Source of the DNA: Catenovulum adriaticum
Lineage (GTDB): Bacteria; Pseudomonadota; Gammaproteobacteria; Enterobacterales; Alteromonadaceae
Assembly: GCF_026725475.1 (NCBI RefSeq)
Contig: NZ_CP109965.1
Coordinates: 2,914,001 to 2,978,000, forward strand
Direction of reading: 5' to 3'
DNA length: 64,000 nucleotides
In this document: in pieces, positions 54,245 to 63,924 of the stretch
How positions within the stretch are numbered: position 1 is the stretch's first letter
How the letters are laid out: each line of letters starts with the position of its first letter
Position numbers and translations under genes: made by a program
Notes under the pieces: model-generated
Told to the model about the DNA's origin: nothing
The model's input: the letters and a program-made list of their open reading frames with translations, nothing else
Databases searched by the model: none

Positions 54245-55924
54245 ATGCAGAGTCAAAATTCCGTTCAATATAATAAAAAAACATTATTAAACAGCTTGCT
54301 GGTATTTTCACTAATAAGTAGCTTACTCGCTTGCTCATCTACAAAACTCGACCCTGAAATTGAAAAAAGTTTAAATGAACCAACTCAGTCTCAAGCCAAA
54401 ACTGAAATCCCAAAAGAAGTATTAGCCGACCTTATTCCACAAATTAATAACTTGTCTAATCAACCCCAGTTACAAGAAAAACGCTATGATATTGATGCGA
54501 GCCAAGTACCAGTTGGTGCTTTTTTTCAAAGTTTAGTTTCAGACACCCCGCTTAATATTGTGGTTCACCCAAAAGTAACCGGCGACATTAGCCTGACATT
54601 AAAAGGCGTTAGCTTACCTGAAGTTATTGAAGTCATTGGAGATATTTATGGTTACGACATCCAATTAAAAGGCCGGTTATTAAAAGTTTATCCAGCTGGC
54701 GTTCGCACAGAAACTTTCTCTGTTAATTACTTAGCCATGCAACGCAATGGTGTGTCTTATACATCCATTCAATCTGGTGGTGTTAGCAACCCAACCAATA
54801 ACCAGAGTGGAAACAATTTAAGCTCTAATTCATATGCCAACTCAAATTCAGGCTTAGGTTTAGCTGGCCAACAATTTGAAAACAACAATAGCGTCGAGTC
54901 CAGTAGTTTATTAAATAATGGCACTCGAATTGTTTCGTCTAACCAAAATCATTTTTGGAAAGATTTAACCAATGCTTTAAAAGGCTTAGTCGGCGAAGAT
55001 GAAAAAGCGAATATTATTGTTAATCCGCAAGCAGGTTTGATTACAGTTCGTGCACAGCCAGAAGCATTACGAAGTATTCGCTCATTTTTACAAGCCACTG
55101 AAGAGCAAATGCAGCGGCAAGTTATTTTAGAGGCAAAAGTAATTGAAGTCAGCTTAAGCGATGCTTACCAACAAGGTATTCAATGGGAAACCATTTTAGG
55201 CTCAGTTGATTCAACCGAGGTTGGGTCTACCCGGACCGGTACAGCGTTAGGCAATAACATTAGCAATGCGCTAGCTGGCGTAACGAGTATCTCATTTAAT
55301 AATGGTGATTTTTCCGGCTTATTAAAACTATTAAAAACTCAAGGTAATGTTCAGGTATTATCTAGCCCAAGACTCACAGCCGCCAACAACCAAAAAGCAG
55401 TGATAAAAGTTGGCACAGATGAATATTTTGTTACCAATGTATCAACAACCACAGTAACTGGCACAGCGACAACCTCCTCACCCAATATTGAACTAGAACC
55501 TTTTTTTAGTGGTATCGCCTTAGATGTCACGCCGCAAATTGATAGCGCCGGCAGCGTCATTTTACATGTTCACCCATCTGTGATTGATACCAGTGAGCAA
55601 GTAAAAGTGGTGACGTTAAATGAGCAAAATTTCACCCTACCACTCGCGCAAAGTAATGTCAGAGAATCGGACACCATAATTAAAGCTAAGTCTGGTGAAA
55701 TTGTCATTATTGGGGGCTTAATGCAAACGATAACCTCAGATAAAAGCTCGAGTGTGCCTTTATTAGGTGATATTCCGGGATTAGGTAACTTATTTAGTTC
55801 TATTTCTCAAGAAACCCAAAAGAAAGAATTGATCATTATGATCAAACCTACGGTCGTGGGACAAGGTAGCTGGCAAGAACAATTACAGCGTTCATCTGAA
55901 TTATTAGATAAATGGTATCAATAG
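54245..55924 (+). CDS. mshL: MSHA outer membrane secretin MshL
   Basis: 559 residues. A lipoprotein signal with the lipobox LLAC near residue 30. An N-terminal secretin domain begins at RYDIDASQVPVGAFFQSLVSDTPLNIVVHP; a low-complexity Asn/Ser stretch follows. The C-terminal secretin core includes VLSSPRLTAANNQKAVIKVG and the signature IVIIGGLMQTITSDKSSSVPLLGDIPGLGNLF. It forms the gated outer-membrane pore for the pilus. Confidence 0.95.
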   Translation: MQSQNSVQYNKKTLLNSLLVFSLISSLLACSSTKLDPEIEKSLNEPTQSQAKTEIPKEVLADLIPQINNLSNQPQLQEKRYDIDASQVPVGAFFQSLVSDTPLNIVVHPKVTGDISLTLKGVSLPEVIEVIGDIYGYDIQLKGRLLKVYPAGVRTETFSVNYLAMQRNGVSYTSIQSGGVSNPTNNQSGNNLSSNSYANSNSGLGLAGQQFENNNSVESSSLLNNGTRIVSSNQNHFWKDLTNALKGLVGEDEKANIIVNPQAGLITVRAQPEALRSIRSFLQATEEQMQRQVILEAKVIEVSLSDAYQQGIQWETILGSVDSTEVGSTRTGTALGNNISNALAGVTSISFNNGDFSGLLKLLKTQGNVQVLSSPRLTAANNQKAVIKVGTDEYFVTNVSTTTVTGTATTSSPNIELEPFFSGIALDVTPQIDSAGSVILHVHPSVIDTSEQVKVVTLNEQNFTLPLAQSNVRESDTIIKAKSGEIVIIGGLMQTITSDKSSSVPLLGDIPGLGNLFSSISQETQKKELIIMIKPTVVGQGSWQEQLQRSSELLDKWYQ

Positions 55925-55934
55925 AGGAATATTA

Positions 55935-56858
55935 ATGTACTTATACCATTTTGGTTTGCGAGAGCTGCCGTTTACCTTAACGCCAAATACTCAGTTTTTT
56001 TTGGGCCTACCCAGCCACCATGAAGCACTACAAACTTTATTAACCGCCCTAAAAATGGGTGAAGGTTTTATTAAAGTGACAGGTGAAGTTGGTACGGGTA
56101 AAACTTTGTTATGCCGCAAGTTAATGAATGATATTCCGGCTGAGTTTGTGACCGCTTATATTCCCAACCCTTATTTGCAACCTGATGAACTTAGATTGGC
56201 GTTAGCACAAGAGCTTGGAATTCATTGCGATCAAATAAACTCTGCACAATTAACTCAATTAATTCAGCAAGCACTATTAGATATATCAAAACAAAACAAA
56301 ACTCTAGTTTTAATATTAGATGAAGCCCAAGTACTGCCAGAAGAGAGCCTTGAAGTTTTACGTTTATTTACCAATTTAGAAACCGAAAGCCGAAAATTAA
56401 TTCAGCTGGTTTTATTTGCCCAACCTGAGCTTGACGAAAAGCTCAACAAACATAGCTTGCGGCAAGTAAAACAACGTATTACTTTTTCATTTAAATTAAG
56501 TGCGTTGTCAGAAACTCAAATTCAGCCTTACTTACATCACAGGATGACTGTGGCAGGCTTTAAAGGCTTACCTGTTTTTTCAGAGCCTGTATGCAAAAGT
56601 ATTTATCAGCTCACTCAAGGCACCCCTAGAATTGTTAATATTATTGCACATAAATGCTTAATGTTAGCTTATGGTGAAGGCAAGCAAAATGTAGAACTTA
56701 AACATGTTAAAGCGGCCAGTTCAGACACAGGCATCAGCACCAACAAAACTCATATAAACACCTTAGCTTTAAAAAAAATGGGCTTATTAACAGCTGCTAG
56801 CCTTGCTGTTATTGTGCTTGTATTACTAAGTCTTAAATTATCAGCTGGAGCATTTTGA
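55935..56858 (+). CDS. mshM: MSHA biogenesis ATPase MshM (ExeA-like)
   Basis: 307 residues. It begins MYLYHFGLRELPFTLTPNTQF, the conserved ExeA/MshM start. Walker A is GEVGTGKTLL and Walker B LVLILDEAQVL, in an AAA+ domain; a single membrane helix lies near the C-terminus (LLTAASLAVIVLVLLSL). It is thought to help secretin assembly through the cell wall. GAGGAATATT precedes the ATG. Its stop overlaps the mshN start. Confidence 0.93.
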   Translation: MYLYHFGLRELPFTLTPNTQFFLGLPSHHEALQTLLTALKMGEGFIKVTGEVGTGKTLLCRKLMNDIPAEFVTAYIPNPYLQPDELRLALAQELGIHCDQINSAQLTQLIQQALLDISKQNKTLVLILDEAQVLPEESLEVLRLFTNLETESRKLIQLVLFAQPELDEKLNKHSLRQVKQRITFSFKLSALSETQIQPYLHHRMTVAGFKGLPVFSEPVCKSIYQLTQGTPRIVNIIAHKCLMLAYGEGKQNVELKHVKAASSDTGISTNKTHINTLALKKMGLLTAASLAVIVLVLLSLKLSAGAF

Positions 56859-58129
56859 TGAGTGTAATCAACCAAATGCTGAAAGATTTGGACAAACGTC
56901 AATCGAACCAAGCTGATCCGGGCGTAGATTATCCAAAAATTCCGGTGCAGCCAGAGCAAACCGCCGCTTCTAAAAATCGCTATTGGCTATTTGCCATTAT
57001 ATCTTTGGTTATAGTTATAACCGGACTAGGTATTGCCAACTGGCTAAAACAGCCTGAGTCGACGCAACCAAGCCACCCACTTGCTGAAATGAATAATCGG
57101 GATATAACCTCACAGGCACCCGAAAAAACCTCGCTTAAACCGCTGACCATTAAAGATGAAAACACCCAACAAAATTTAGCGAAGGCGGCAAAAAAAGCCT
57201 TGGTGCCTGCTGTTATGTATCAAGCAGCCCAGACAAGCAAACAAGAGCCCCCAAGCTCTATTCAAAACCCTGACCAAAATTCAAACTCGCAGGCCAGTTT
57301 GAAAACAGATCCGATTGTAAATACAAGTTCAAACGCTTCTGAAAATAACCCAGTTCAGCAAAATGATATCTCAGCTAATAATACTGAGACGGTTAAAAAC
57401 ACAGCTAAAAATACCACACCACCAGCAACTGACGACGCCTTCGTTAACATAAATAATCAGCTAAAAACTTCAACCCAGGCTGCGACTGACAATATAAATA
57501 AAGCGTCAAACCAGCAAGACGATCGTTTTATGAGCATAAATCCAACTCAACAATCTAATACTAAAATTGCCCACAATAAATTAGAACAAGCAAAAGCCTT
57601 ATTAGACAAAGGACAATTTGTAAAAGCCGAACAATTATTACAATCCGCTTTAACTTTGCAGCCAGACTTACACAAAGCCAGAATCACATGGATGAGCATT
57701 CGTTACGGAGAGCAAAATTTACCAGCAGCTCTTGCAGTACTTCAGCAAGGCATAAAAAGTTACCCTGACCATTTGGCTTATCATTTATTAGCTGCTCGCA
57801 TTTTATTAGAAATGGACAAACCCGATCTAGCATGGACACTCATTGAAAACCAACATCCACCCATTAGCAGCAACACAGGTTTTTACCAATTAAAAGCGTC
57901 ATTAGCGCAGCAGCTTAACTTAGCTAAACAAGCCTTAAAAAACTGGCAAGCATTACTAAGTATTAACTCTATGCAAGCCAACTGGCAATTAGGCGCAGCT
58001 ATTGCGGCAGAACAAGCAGAACTGCCCGCGCAAGCCATTATCCATTACCAAAAAGCCTTTAATTTAGGAGGTTTGAGCAAAGCCTCTCGTCAGTTTATTC
58101 AGCAAAAATTAGCGAGTTTACAGCCATGA
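56858..58129 (+). CDS. mshN: MSHA biogenesis protein MshN (TPR protein)
   Basis: 423 residues from the ATG at 56858, which overlaps the mshM stop (TGATG) and matches the family start MSVINQMLKDLDKRQ; a TTG at 56855 is unlikely. One membrane helix near residues 43-62 is followed by a long low-complexity linker rich in Gln, Asn, Ser and Thr. C-terminal TPR repeats then begin at KLEQAKALLDKGQFVKAEQLL. It probably scaffolds the periplasmic side of the machine. mshE overlaps its stop. Confidence 0.9.
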   Translation: MSVINQMLKDLDKRQSNQADPGVDYPKIPVQPEQTAASKNRYWLFAIISLVIVITGLGIANWLKQPESTQPSHPLAEMNNRDITSQAPEKTSLKPLTIKDENTQQNLAKAAKKALVPAVMYQAAQTSKQEPPSSIQNPDQNSNSQASLKTDPIVNTSSNASENNPVQQNDISANNTETVKNTAKNTTPPATDDAFVNINNQLKTSTQAATDNINKASNQQDDRFMSINPTQQSNTKIAHNKLEQAKALLDKGQFVKAEQLLQSALTLQPDLHKARITWMSIRYGEQNLPAALAVLQQGIKSYPDHLAYHLLAARILLEMDKPDLAWTLIENQHPPISSNTGFYQLKASLAQQLNLAKQALKNWQALLSINSMQANWQLGAAIAAEQAELPAQAIIHYQKAFNLGGLSKASRQFIQQKLASLQP

Positions 58130-59886
58130 TGAAACCTAAACTCAAAAAGCGGCTCGGTGATTTATTAGTTGATGAAGGTATTATTACCGAAGGCCAATTA
58201 ACGACAGCATTGGAGCAACAAAAAACATCAGGCCGAAAGCTGGGGTCTACATTAACTGAATCAGGCGCAATATCTGAGCGTCAATTATTAACTTTTTTAG
58301 CGCAGCAGCTTAATGTGCCTTATTGGGATATTTCACAAAAGCGAATTAAGCCTGAACTGGTGCGAAAAGTCCCAGAGGTACAAGCCAGACGCAATCGTAC
58401 TTTATTAATAGAAGAAGACGATAAACACTACACCATTGGCATGAGCGACCCGGCAGACATTAATGCAATTGATGCTATCTCTGGCATTTTAGTGGATAAA
58501 GATATTCAAATTGTAGCTGTGCGTGAAAGCCAAATTTTAGAAGCTTTTGATAGTCTATATCGACGAACGGCCGATATTCAATCGTTCGCATCTCAACTTG
58601 AAAACGAATATAGCGAAACTGAAGATTTTGATTTAGGCGGCTTTGCTCAGGCAGGTGATGAAGAAGAAGCTACTGTTGCTAAGCTTCTTAACACCATATT
58701 TGAAGATGCCGTTCAGGTAAAGGCCTCAGATATTCACATTGAGCCAGACGAACGAGCCGTAAGAATTCGGCAACGTGTTGATGGGGTTTTACAAGAATCG
58801 ATTTTAAATGAAGCCAGCATCGCTCAAGCATTAGTGTTGCGATTAAAGCTTATGGCGGGTTTAGATATTTCAGAAAAACGATTGCCTCAAGATGGTCGCT
58901 TTAATATTCGGATTCGTGGAAAAAGCATAGATATTAGGATGTCGACCATGCCAATTCAGCATGGTGAATCTGTTGTAATGCGTTTGCTTGACCAATCTGG
59001 CGGCATATTATCACTTGAACAAACCGGTATGCCTGATGACATTTTACTGCGAATTAGAAATGTACTACAACGTCCACACGGTATGATTTTAGTCACAGGC
59101 CCAACCGGTTCAGGTAAAACTACCTCGCTTTATGGCGCTTTAAGCGAACTGAATCAATCCAGCCATAAAATAATTACGGTTGAAGATCCGGTTGAGTACC
59201 GCCTGCCCAGAATCAATCAAGTACAAGTTAACAGCAAAATTAACCTTTCTTTTGCGAGCGTATTAAGAACCGCATTGCGTCAGGATCCTGATATTATTAT
59301 GGTTGGCGAAATGCGGGATACCGAAACAGTTGAAATTGGTTTACGTGGTGCACTGACCGGCCATTTAGTTTTATCAACGCTACATACTAATGATGCTGTC
59401 AGCAGCGCAATTAGATTAATTGATATGGGCGCACCCGGCTATTTAGTCGCCAGCTCGCTCAGAGCCATAGTCGCCCAGCGATTAATTAGAAAAGTATGCG
59501 AAGACTGTAAAACTGAATATCAGCCAGAACCTCATGAAAAAGTATGGTTAACCGGGATTGCTCGTAACGACATCAGCCAGCAAACCTTTGTCGAAGGAAC
59601 AGGCTGCCAAGCCTGTAACTATGTTGGTTACCGCGGACGAATTGGGGTGTTTGAATTGTTAGAGCTTGATGAAGACATGATGAATGCACTAAAACGAGAC
59701 GATACTGAAGCATTTTCTCATTTTGCTAAACTCAGCCCTCACTATAAAAGCTTAGCTGCCGCAGCATTAGATTATGCCACAACTGGGGTTACCTCTGTCG
59801 CTGAGGTGTTAAAGCTAGTTGAAAACATTGCCGAGCTGGATAAATACGCTCAGCAATCAGCCGAACCTCAAATTCAAGCGGATTAA
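58126..59886 (+). CDS. mshE: MSHA pilus extension ATPase MshE
   Basis: 586 residues. Two N-terminal repeats, KRLGDLLVDEGIITEGQL and RKLGSTLTESGAISERQL, fit the MshEN c-di-GMP-binding pattern (RLGxxL...L..AL..Q). The PilB/GspE ATPase follows with Walker A GPTGSGKTTS, Walker B IIMVGEMRDTE and an HTNDA histidine box. A four-cysteine zinc motif (CEDC...CQAC) is near the C-terminus. It powers MSHA pilus extension and is likely activated by c-di-GMP. An alternative ATG follows directly at 58129. Confidence 0.95.
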   Translation: MMKPKLKKRLGDLLVDEGIITEGQLTTALEQQKTSGRKLGSTLTESGAISERQLLTFLAQQLNVPYWDISQKRIKPELVRKVPEVQARRNRTLLIEEDDKHYTIGMSDPADINAIDAISGILVDKDIQIVAVRESQILEAFDSLYRRTADIQSFASQLENEYSETEDFDLGGFAQAGDEEEATVAKLLNTIFEDAVQVKASDIHIEPDERAVRIRQRVDGVLQESILNEASIAQALVLRLKLMAGLDISEKRLPQDGRFNIRIRGKSIDIRMSTMPIQHGESVVMRLLDQSGGILSLEQTGMPDDILLRIRNVLQRPHGMILVTGPTGSGKTTSLYGALSELNQSSHKIITVEDPVEYRLPRINQVQVNSKINLSFASVLRTALRQDPDIIMVGEMRDTETVEIGLRGALTGHLVLSTLHTNDAVSSAIRLIDMGAPGYLVASSLRAIVAQRLIRKVCEDCKTEYQPEPHEKVWLTGIARNDISQQTFVEGTGCQACNYVGYRGRIGVFELLELDEDMMNALKRDDTEAFSHFAKLSPHYKSLAAAALDYATTGVTSVAEVLKLVENIAELDKYAQQSAEPQIQAD

Positions 59887-59889
59887 ATA

Positions 59890-61119
59890 ATGGCTAATTT
59901 TTCGTATACAGGCAAATTAGCAGGCAGAGAAGTCAGTGGCACGGTTGACGCCATTAATGAAGCGGCAGCAGCTGACAATTTAATAAAGCGTAATATTACC
60001 CCGCTTCATATTGAGCTCAGCAAAACAAACAAAGCAAAGACAAATCAAAACTTTGATGTTTCACAGTGGTTTATTCCAAATGTCAGCTTGGAAGATCTAG
60101 GCATGTTTTCGCGCCAAATGTATTCGTTGGTTAAAGCAGGCATTCCGATTGTAAGAGCCATGAATGGATTAGCGGATACCACCAATTCAGTCAGGCTCAA
60201 ACAAGCTTTGCAAAAAGTAAATACAGAGCTTGAAAAAGGCCGTGCGCTTTCAGCTGCGCTCGCCGCCCATCCAAAAATATTCTCTCGCTTATTTATCAGT
60301 ATGATCAATGTCGGGGAAAATACCGGTAAATTAGACGAAGCATTTTTGCTGTTGTCCGAGTACTTTGAAAAAGAGCAGTCAACCCGCAAACAAATCAAAT
60401 CGGCAATGCGCTACCCAATGTTTGTACTATTGGCGATTGTGATCGCCATCTTTTTAATGAATTTATTTGTCATCCCCACATTTGCAGCTATGTTTGCAAA
60501 ATTTAATTCTGAACTGCCATGGACAACTCAATTTTTGGTAGGCAGCTCTAATTTTTTTGTACATCACTGGCCTTTATTAATTGTAGCGATCTCTGCCTGC
60601 ATCTTTACCATAAAACGATACGTAAATAGCCGCAGCGGGCGTTACAAATGGGATAAAATAAAGCTTAAAATCCCAATTGTAGGTTCCATTATTGAACGCT
60701 CAACCTTATCTCGTTTTGCTCGCTCTTTCGCGATGATGCTGCAATCTGGCGTGCCGCTAACCCAAGCGCTGAATTTAGTGGCCGAATCTGTCGACAATGC
60801 TTATATGGCCGACAAAATACTCAGTATGAGAAAAGGCATTGAGCGCGGTGAAAGCCTGCTACGAACCGCTAATGCTAGCAACCTATTTACCCCGCTAGTA
60901 ATGCAAATGATCGCAGTAGGTGAAGAAACCGGACAAGTTGATACTATGTTAACTGAAGTAGCTGATTTTTATGACAGAGAGGTCGATTTTGATTTAAAAA
61001 GCCTAACCGCAAAAATTGAACCTATACTCATTACTATTGTAGCGGGCATGGTTTTAATTTTAGCGCTTGGCATATTTATGCCAATGTGGAATATGATGGG
61101 CGCAATTAAGGGTCGCTAA
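59890..61119 (+). CDS. mshG: MSHA inner-membrane platform protein MshG
   Basis: 409 residues, GspF/PilC family. Two related halves each carry the F-domain pattern: FSRQMYSLVKAGIPIVRAMN with ISMINVGENTGKLDEAF, and FARSFAMMLQSGVPLTQALN with MIAVGEETGQVDTML. There are three membrane helices (about 170-190, 217-237, 375-398). It is the rotor-like membrane base moved by MshE. mshF begins on its stop (TAATG). Confidence 0.95.
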   Translation: MANFSYTGKLAGREVSGTVDAINEAAAADNLIKRNITPLHIELSKTNKAKTNQNFDVSQWFIPNVSLEDLGMFSRQMYSLVKAGIPIVRAMNGLADTTNSVRLKQALQKVNTELEKGRALSAALAAHPKIFSRLFISMINVGENTGKLDEAFLLLSEYFEKEQSTRKQIKSAMRYPMFVLLAIVIAIFLMNLFVIPTFAAMFAKFNSELPWTTQFLVGSSNFFVHHWPLLIVAISACIFTIKRYVNSRSGRYKWDKIKLKIPIVGSIIERSTLSRFARSFAMMLQSGVPLTQALNLVAESVDNAYMADKILSMRKGIERGESLLRTANASNLFTPLVMQMIAVGEETGQVDTMLTEVADFYDREVDFDLKSLTAKIEPILITIVAGMVLILALGIFMPMWNMMGAIKGR

Positions 61120-61634
61120 TGAAACTAAGGCCGCGCGTACCGCCCGTTAAACAAAATAGCTATTTTGTATTTAAATTGATACTCGCTATTAGTATTAGCT
61201 TAGGTTTATCAATGGTATGGCTAATTGAGTTTAACGAAACAGAAAATAATGTGACCTATGCTAGCTTTAAATTAATCAGCAAAGATTTTAATAACGCCGT
61301 CAACTTAGCACACGTAGAATGGTTAAGAATGGCTCGGCCAACCAGTATAAAAATATATGCCGATTTAGAAAATTTAGCCGATTTTACTAAAATAAAAATG
61401 AACAATCGGGGCTGGCCTGATATATCACCAAATAATAGCGCAGGCTGCGCCAAACTATGGCAAAACTTACTAAAACAACCATTAGAAATTATTCATCAAA
61501 ACATTACGGTCCGGTACAATAACCATACCTGCATTTATCAATTGAATCAGTCACAGGTATTAACCTACCAAATGAAACAGGGTCAGGTAACCTACCACAA
61601 CCAAGGAGTGACATATGAAAGCAATAAACACTAA
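61119..61634 (+). CDS. mshF: MSHA biogenesis protein MshF
   Basis: 171 residues. One membrane helix near residues 18-36 (FKLILAISISLGLSMVWL) and a soluble C-terminus. It lacks a type III prepilin signature. The position between mshG and mshB, and the general form, match MshF; the precise role is unknown. Its 3' end overlaps the start of mshB by 20 bases. Confidence 0.8.
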   Translation: MKLRPRVPPVKQNSYFVFKLILAISISLGLSMVWLIEFNETENNVTYASFKLISKDFNNAVNLAHVEWLRMARPTSIKIYADLENLADFTKIKMNNRGWPDISPNNSAGCAKLWQNLLKQPLEIIHQNITVRYNNHTCIYQLNQSQVLTYQMKQGQVTYHNQGVTYESNKH

Positions 61635-62214
61635 ACAAACGGGTTTTTCACTGGTTGAATTAGTCATAGTGATCATTATATTAGGTTTATTGGCTGCGAC
61701 CGCTTTGCCTAGATTATTAAGTGTGACAGATGACGCTGAAGATGCCACCGTTGAAGGCGTAGCAGGTGGTTTTGCCACTGCGGTAGGTTTAGTGCGTTCA
61801 CAATGGGAATTAGAAGGCAGACCGGGTTCATCTGGTGGCGACAGCGCTGCGACCGTTAATTTAGATGGTGTAGTGGTTGCAGTAGATCCAAGCAGAGGTT
61901 ACCCAACAGGTGGTGAAAATGATTCAAATTCAAGCGCCAATGCGTTAACCGCCACTGATTGCCAAGCGATTTTTATCAGTATTTTGCAAAGCTCGCCTAA
62001 AATAACCACCGGCTTTAGTGGCAACAATTCAGCCAGTTTTGCTGAAAACGACTATTACACAACAACGGGTACCAGCGGCGGACAAAGCACTTGCCTGTAT
62101 TATTTAGTGCAAACCGTAAAAAGTAATAGCGCGGCACCTAGCGGTACAAATATTGGCAATGGCTTTGAATATTTACCACAAACCGGACAAGTCAGCGTAT
62201 TTAGTAATAATTAA
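61615..62214 (+). CDS. mshB: MSHA minor pilin MshB
   Basis: 199 residues. The prepilin leader ends at KQTG, with cleavage before FSLVELVIVIIILGLLAATA, and glutamate at position 5 is kept. The mature head has a Gly/Ser-rich region and two C-terminal-side cysteines (TDCQAI, STCLYY) that may form the D-loop disulfide. It is a likely minor pilin or initiation component. GGAG sits shortly before its ATG, inside mshF. Confidence 0.92.
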   Translation: MKAINTKQTGFSLVELVIVIIILGLLAATALPRLLSVTDDAEDATVEGVAGGFATAVGLVRSQWELEGRPGSSGGDSAATVNLDGVVVAVDPSRGYPTGGENDSNSSANALTATDCQAIFISILQSSPKITTGFSGNNSASFAENDYYTTTGTSGGQSTCLYYLVQTVKSNSAAPSGTNIGNGFEYLPQTGQVSVFSNN

Positions 62215-62334
62215 CTTAATTTGTAACATTAAACAAAATAATTTGCGATTGCTAGCAAAATTAAAGAAAAACTTTGATAGCAATTAAATACCAAATAAAC
62301 TAAATTCAACTTAACAAATTACATGAGGTGTTAT

Positions 62335-62769
62335 ATGAGAAGTAATAAAGGTTTTACCTTAATCGAACTAATTGTCGTTATTGTCGTTTTAGGCATCTTA
62401 GCAGTGACTGCTGCACCTAAATTTATAGGGGTTCAGGATGAAGCAAATGGAGCAGTTGCTGATGGGATTGTTGGCTCAATTACGAGTGCAATGTCAATGA
62501 CCCATGGTAAAGCGCTTGTTTCAAGCAGCACTGCAGCAGACGATGATGTGAGTGATTCAAATTTAGGCACTATTGAAATGGTGTTTGGCTATCCTGAAGC
62601 AAGCAGCTTGGGCATAGGCAAAATAATAGACCTTCCTCAAGGATGGACACCTGGCAATGCTAGCGCAGCTACAAGCACATATACGCTAAAAAAAGATGAT
62701 TGCACTATCACCTACACTGAAGCAGCTGATGCAAGCAGCACTGCAACTGTTGCAAAAGTTTGCTCATAA
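62335..62769 (+). CDS. mshA: MSHA major pilin MshA
   Basis: 144 residues from the ATG at 62335 (leader MRSNKG, cleavage before FTLIELIVVIVVLGILAVTA); an ATG at 62323 is possible, but GAGGTG lies just before the second. It has glutamate 5 and the disulfide pair DDCTITY...VCS. It is the main subunit of the MSHA pilus used for surface attachment. A separate 120-base upstream region and a strong hairpin downstream suit higher expression than its neighbours. Confidence 0.92.
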   Translation: MRSNKGFTLIELIVVIVVLGILAVTAAPKFIGVQDEANGAVADGIVGSITSAMSMTHGKALVSSSTAADDDVSDSNLGTIEMVFGYPEASSLGIGKIIDLPQGWTPGNASAATSTYTLKKDDCTITYTEAADASSTATVAKVCS

Positions 62770-62781
62770 ATAAAACCAATA

Positions 62782-62809
62782 GTTAAAGAGGGATATTTCC
62801 CTCTTTAAC
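62782..62809 (+). terminator. Hairpin after mshA
   Basis: A perfect 12-bp stem, GTTAAAGAGGGA / TATT / TCCCTCTTTAAC, with only a short T-rich tail. It probably acts as a partial terminator or a 3' stabiliser, giving mshA more transcript than mshC and later genes. Confidence 0.75.
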
Positions 62810-62863
62810 TTAATATACCATTTTAGATATCCAACAAAGCTTAGCCACTATATAAGCGAAAAT

Positions 62864-63358
62864 ATGAGACTAGATCGCTGCGGCTTCACCTTAATAGAAC
62901 TTGTTGTTGTCATTGTTTTAATTGGCATATTATCTGCCATTGCCTTACCTAAACTCTCTTTGATTGATCGCAGCTCAAATTTAACCGAAGCCAGAGACAG
63001 GTTATTATCGGTATTGCGTCATAATCAATTGCAATCAATGCAAAATTCCCAGACCGATGGCTGTTATAAAATTCTGATAAACGCCACCCGCTTTGGTCAG
63101 CAAACTCAAAATTGTGACTCACAAATTTTACCAAACACTTTTACACCGGATTATTTAGGCCTAAGCCAGGCTGAAGCCACACAAGCTAAACTGAAATTTA
63201 AAGCCAACGGCGCGCCAATCAACCAGTATTTTCAAATTACGTTTAATTCATTAGGTGTGCCTGAAAGCAACTGCCTATCAGGTTGCTCAATTACGCTGAC
63301 GCTCAACAGTCAATCCCAAACAATTTATATAGAGCCTCAGGGTTATATCCACCTATGA
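62864..63358 (+). CDS. mshC: MSHA minor pilin MshC
   Basis: 164 residues. Prepilin leader MRLDRCG, cleavage before FTLIELVVVIVLIGILSAIA. Cysteine pairs (GCYKIL...NCDSQ, NCLSGCSITL) are in the head domain. The order after mshA fits MshC. Its stop overlaps the mshD start by four bases (ATGA at 63355). Confidence 0.9.
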   Translation: MRLDRCGFTLIELVVVIVLIGILSAIALPKLSLIDRSSNLTEARDRLLSVLRHNQLQSMQNSQTDGCYKILINATRFGQQTQNCDSQILPNTFTPDYLGLSQAEATQAKLKFKANGAPINQYFQITFNSLGVPESNCLSGCSITLTLNSQSQTIYIEPQGYIHL

Positions 63359-63924
63359 AGTTAAACACAGCTAAGCAACCAACTGGCTTTACATTAATTG
63401 AATTAATTATTGGCATTATGCTGATAGCGACTGCGATGTTACTTTTCACCGGTGTTTTACAAAATAGCAGCCGCTTTGCGGCCGACCCTTGGCATCAAGT
63501 TAGAGCTAGTGAGTTAGGATCTGCTTTAATGAATGAAATTTTAGCAAAATCTTTTGATGAGAATTCAAACCGTTCTGGCGGTTATATTCGCTGTAGCAGC
63601 AATGATACTGCGGCCCCTGATTGCTCATTGCCAAATACACTAAAAGCAGATGCTGCTGAAAATAACCGCAGTGAATTTGATGATATAGATGATTACAACG
63701 GCTTAGATGCAAGTGGCGATAATATCGTTAATTTGAATATTGCCAAGAATGCTGAGTTAAGCCAAGCCTATCAAAAATTTAGAGTTAAGGTAGTGGTATT
63801 TTACGATGCTAATTTTGATGGCATTGCCGATTCAAACATAAGTCAATTCAAGCTCATTCAAATCAACATAACGGATCCGCTTGGTAATCAAACTCAGTTC
63901 GCCAGTTATAAGGGTAACTATTAA
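63355..63924 (+). CDS. mshD: MSHA minor pilin MshD
   Basis: 189 residues from the ATG at 63355; a longer frame from 63283 lies within mshC. The leader MKLNTAKQPTG is followed by FTLIELIIGIMLIATAMLLF with glutamate 5. A head with a cysteine pair (IRCSSND...DCSLP) and an acidic calcium-site-like stretch, YDANFDGIADSN, follow. It is a likely minor pilin. mshO begins on its stop (TAATG). Confidence 0.9.
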   Translation: MKLNTAKQPTGFTLIELIIGIMLIATAMLLFTGVLQNSSRFAADPWHQVRASELGSALMNEILAKSFDENSNRSGGYIRCSSNDTAAPDCSLPNTLKADAAENNRSEFDDIDDYNGLDASGDNIVNLNIAKNAELSQAYQKFRVKVVVFYDANFDGIADSNISQFKLIQINITDPLGNQTQFASYKGNY

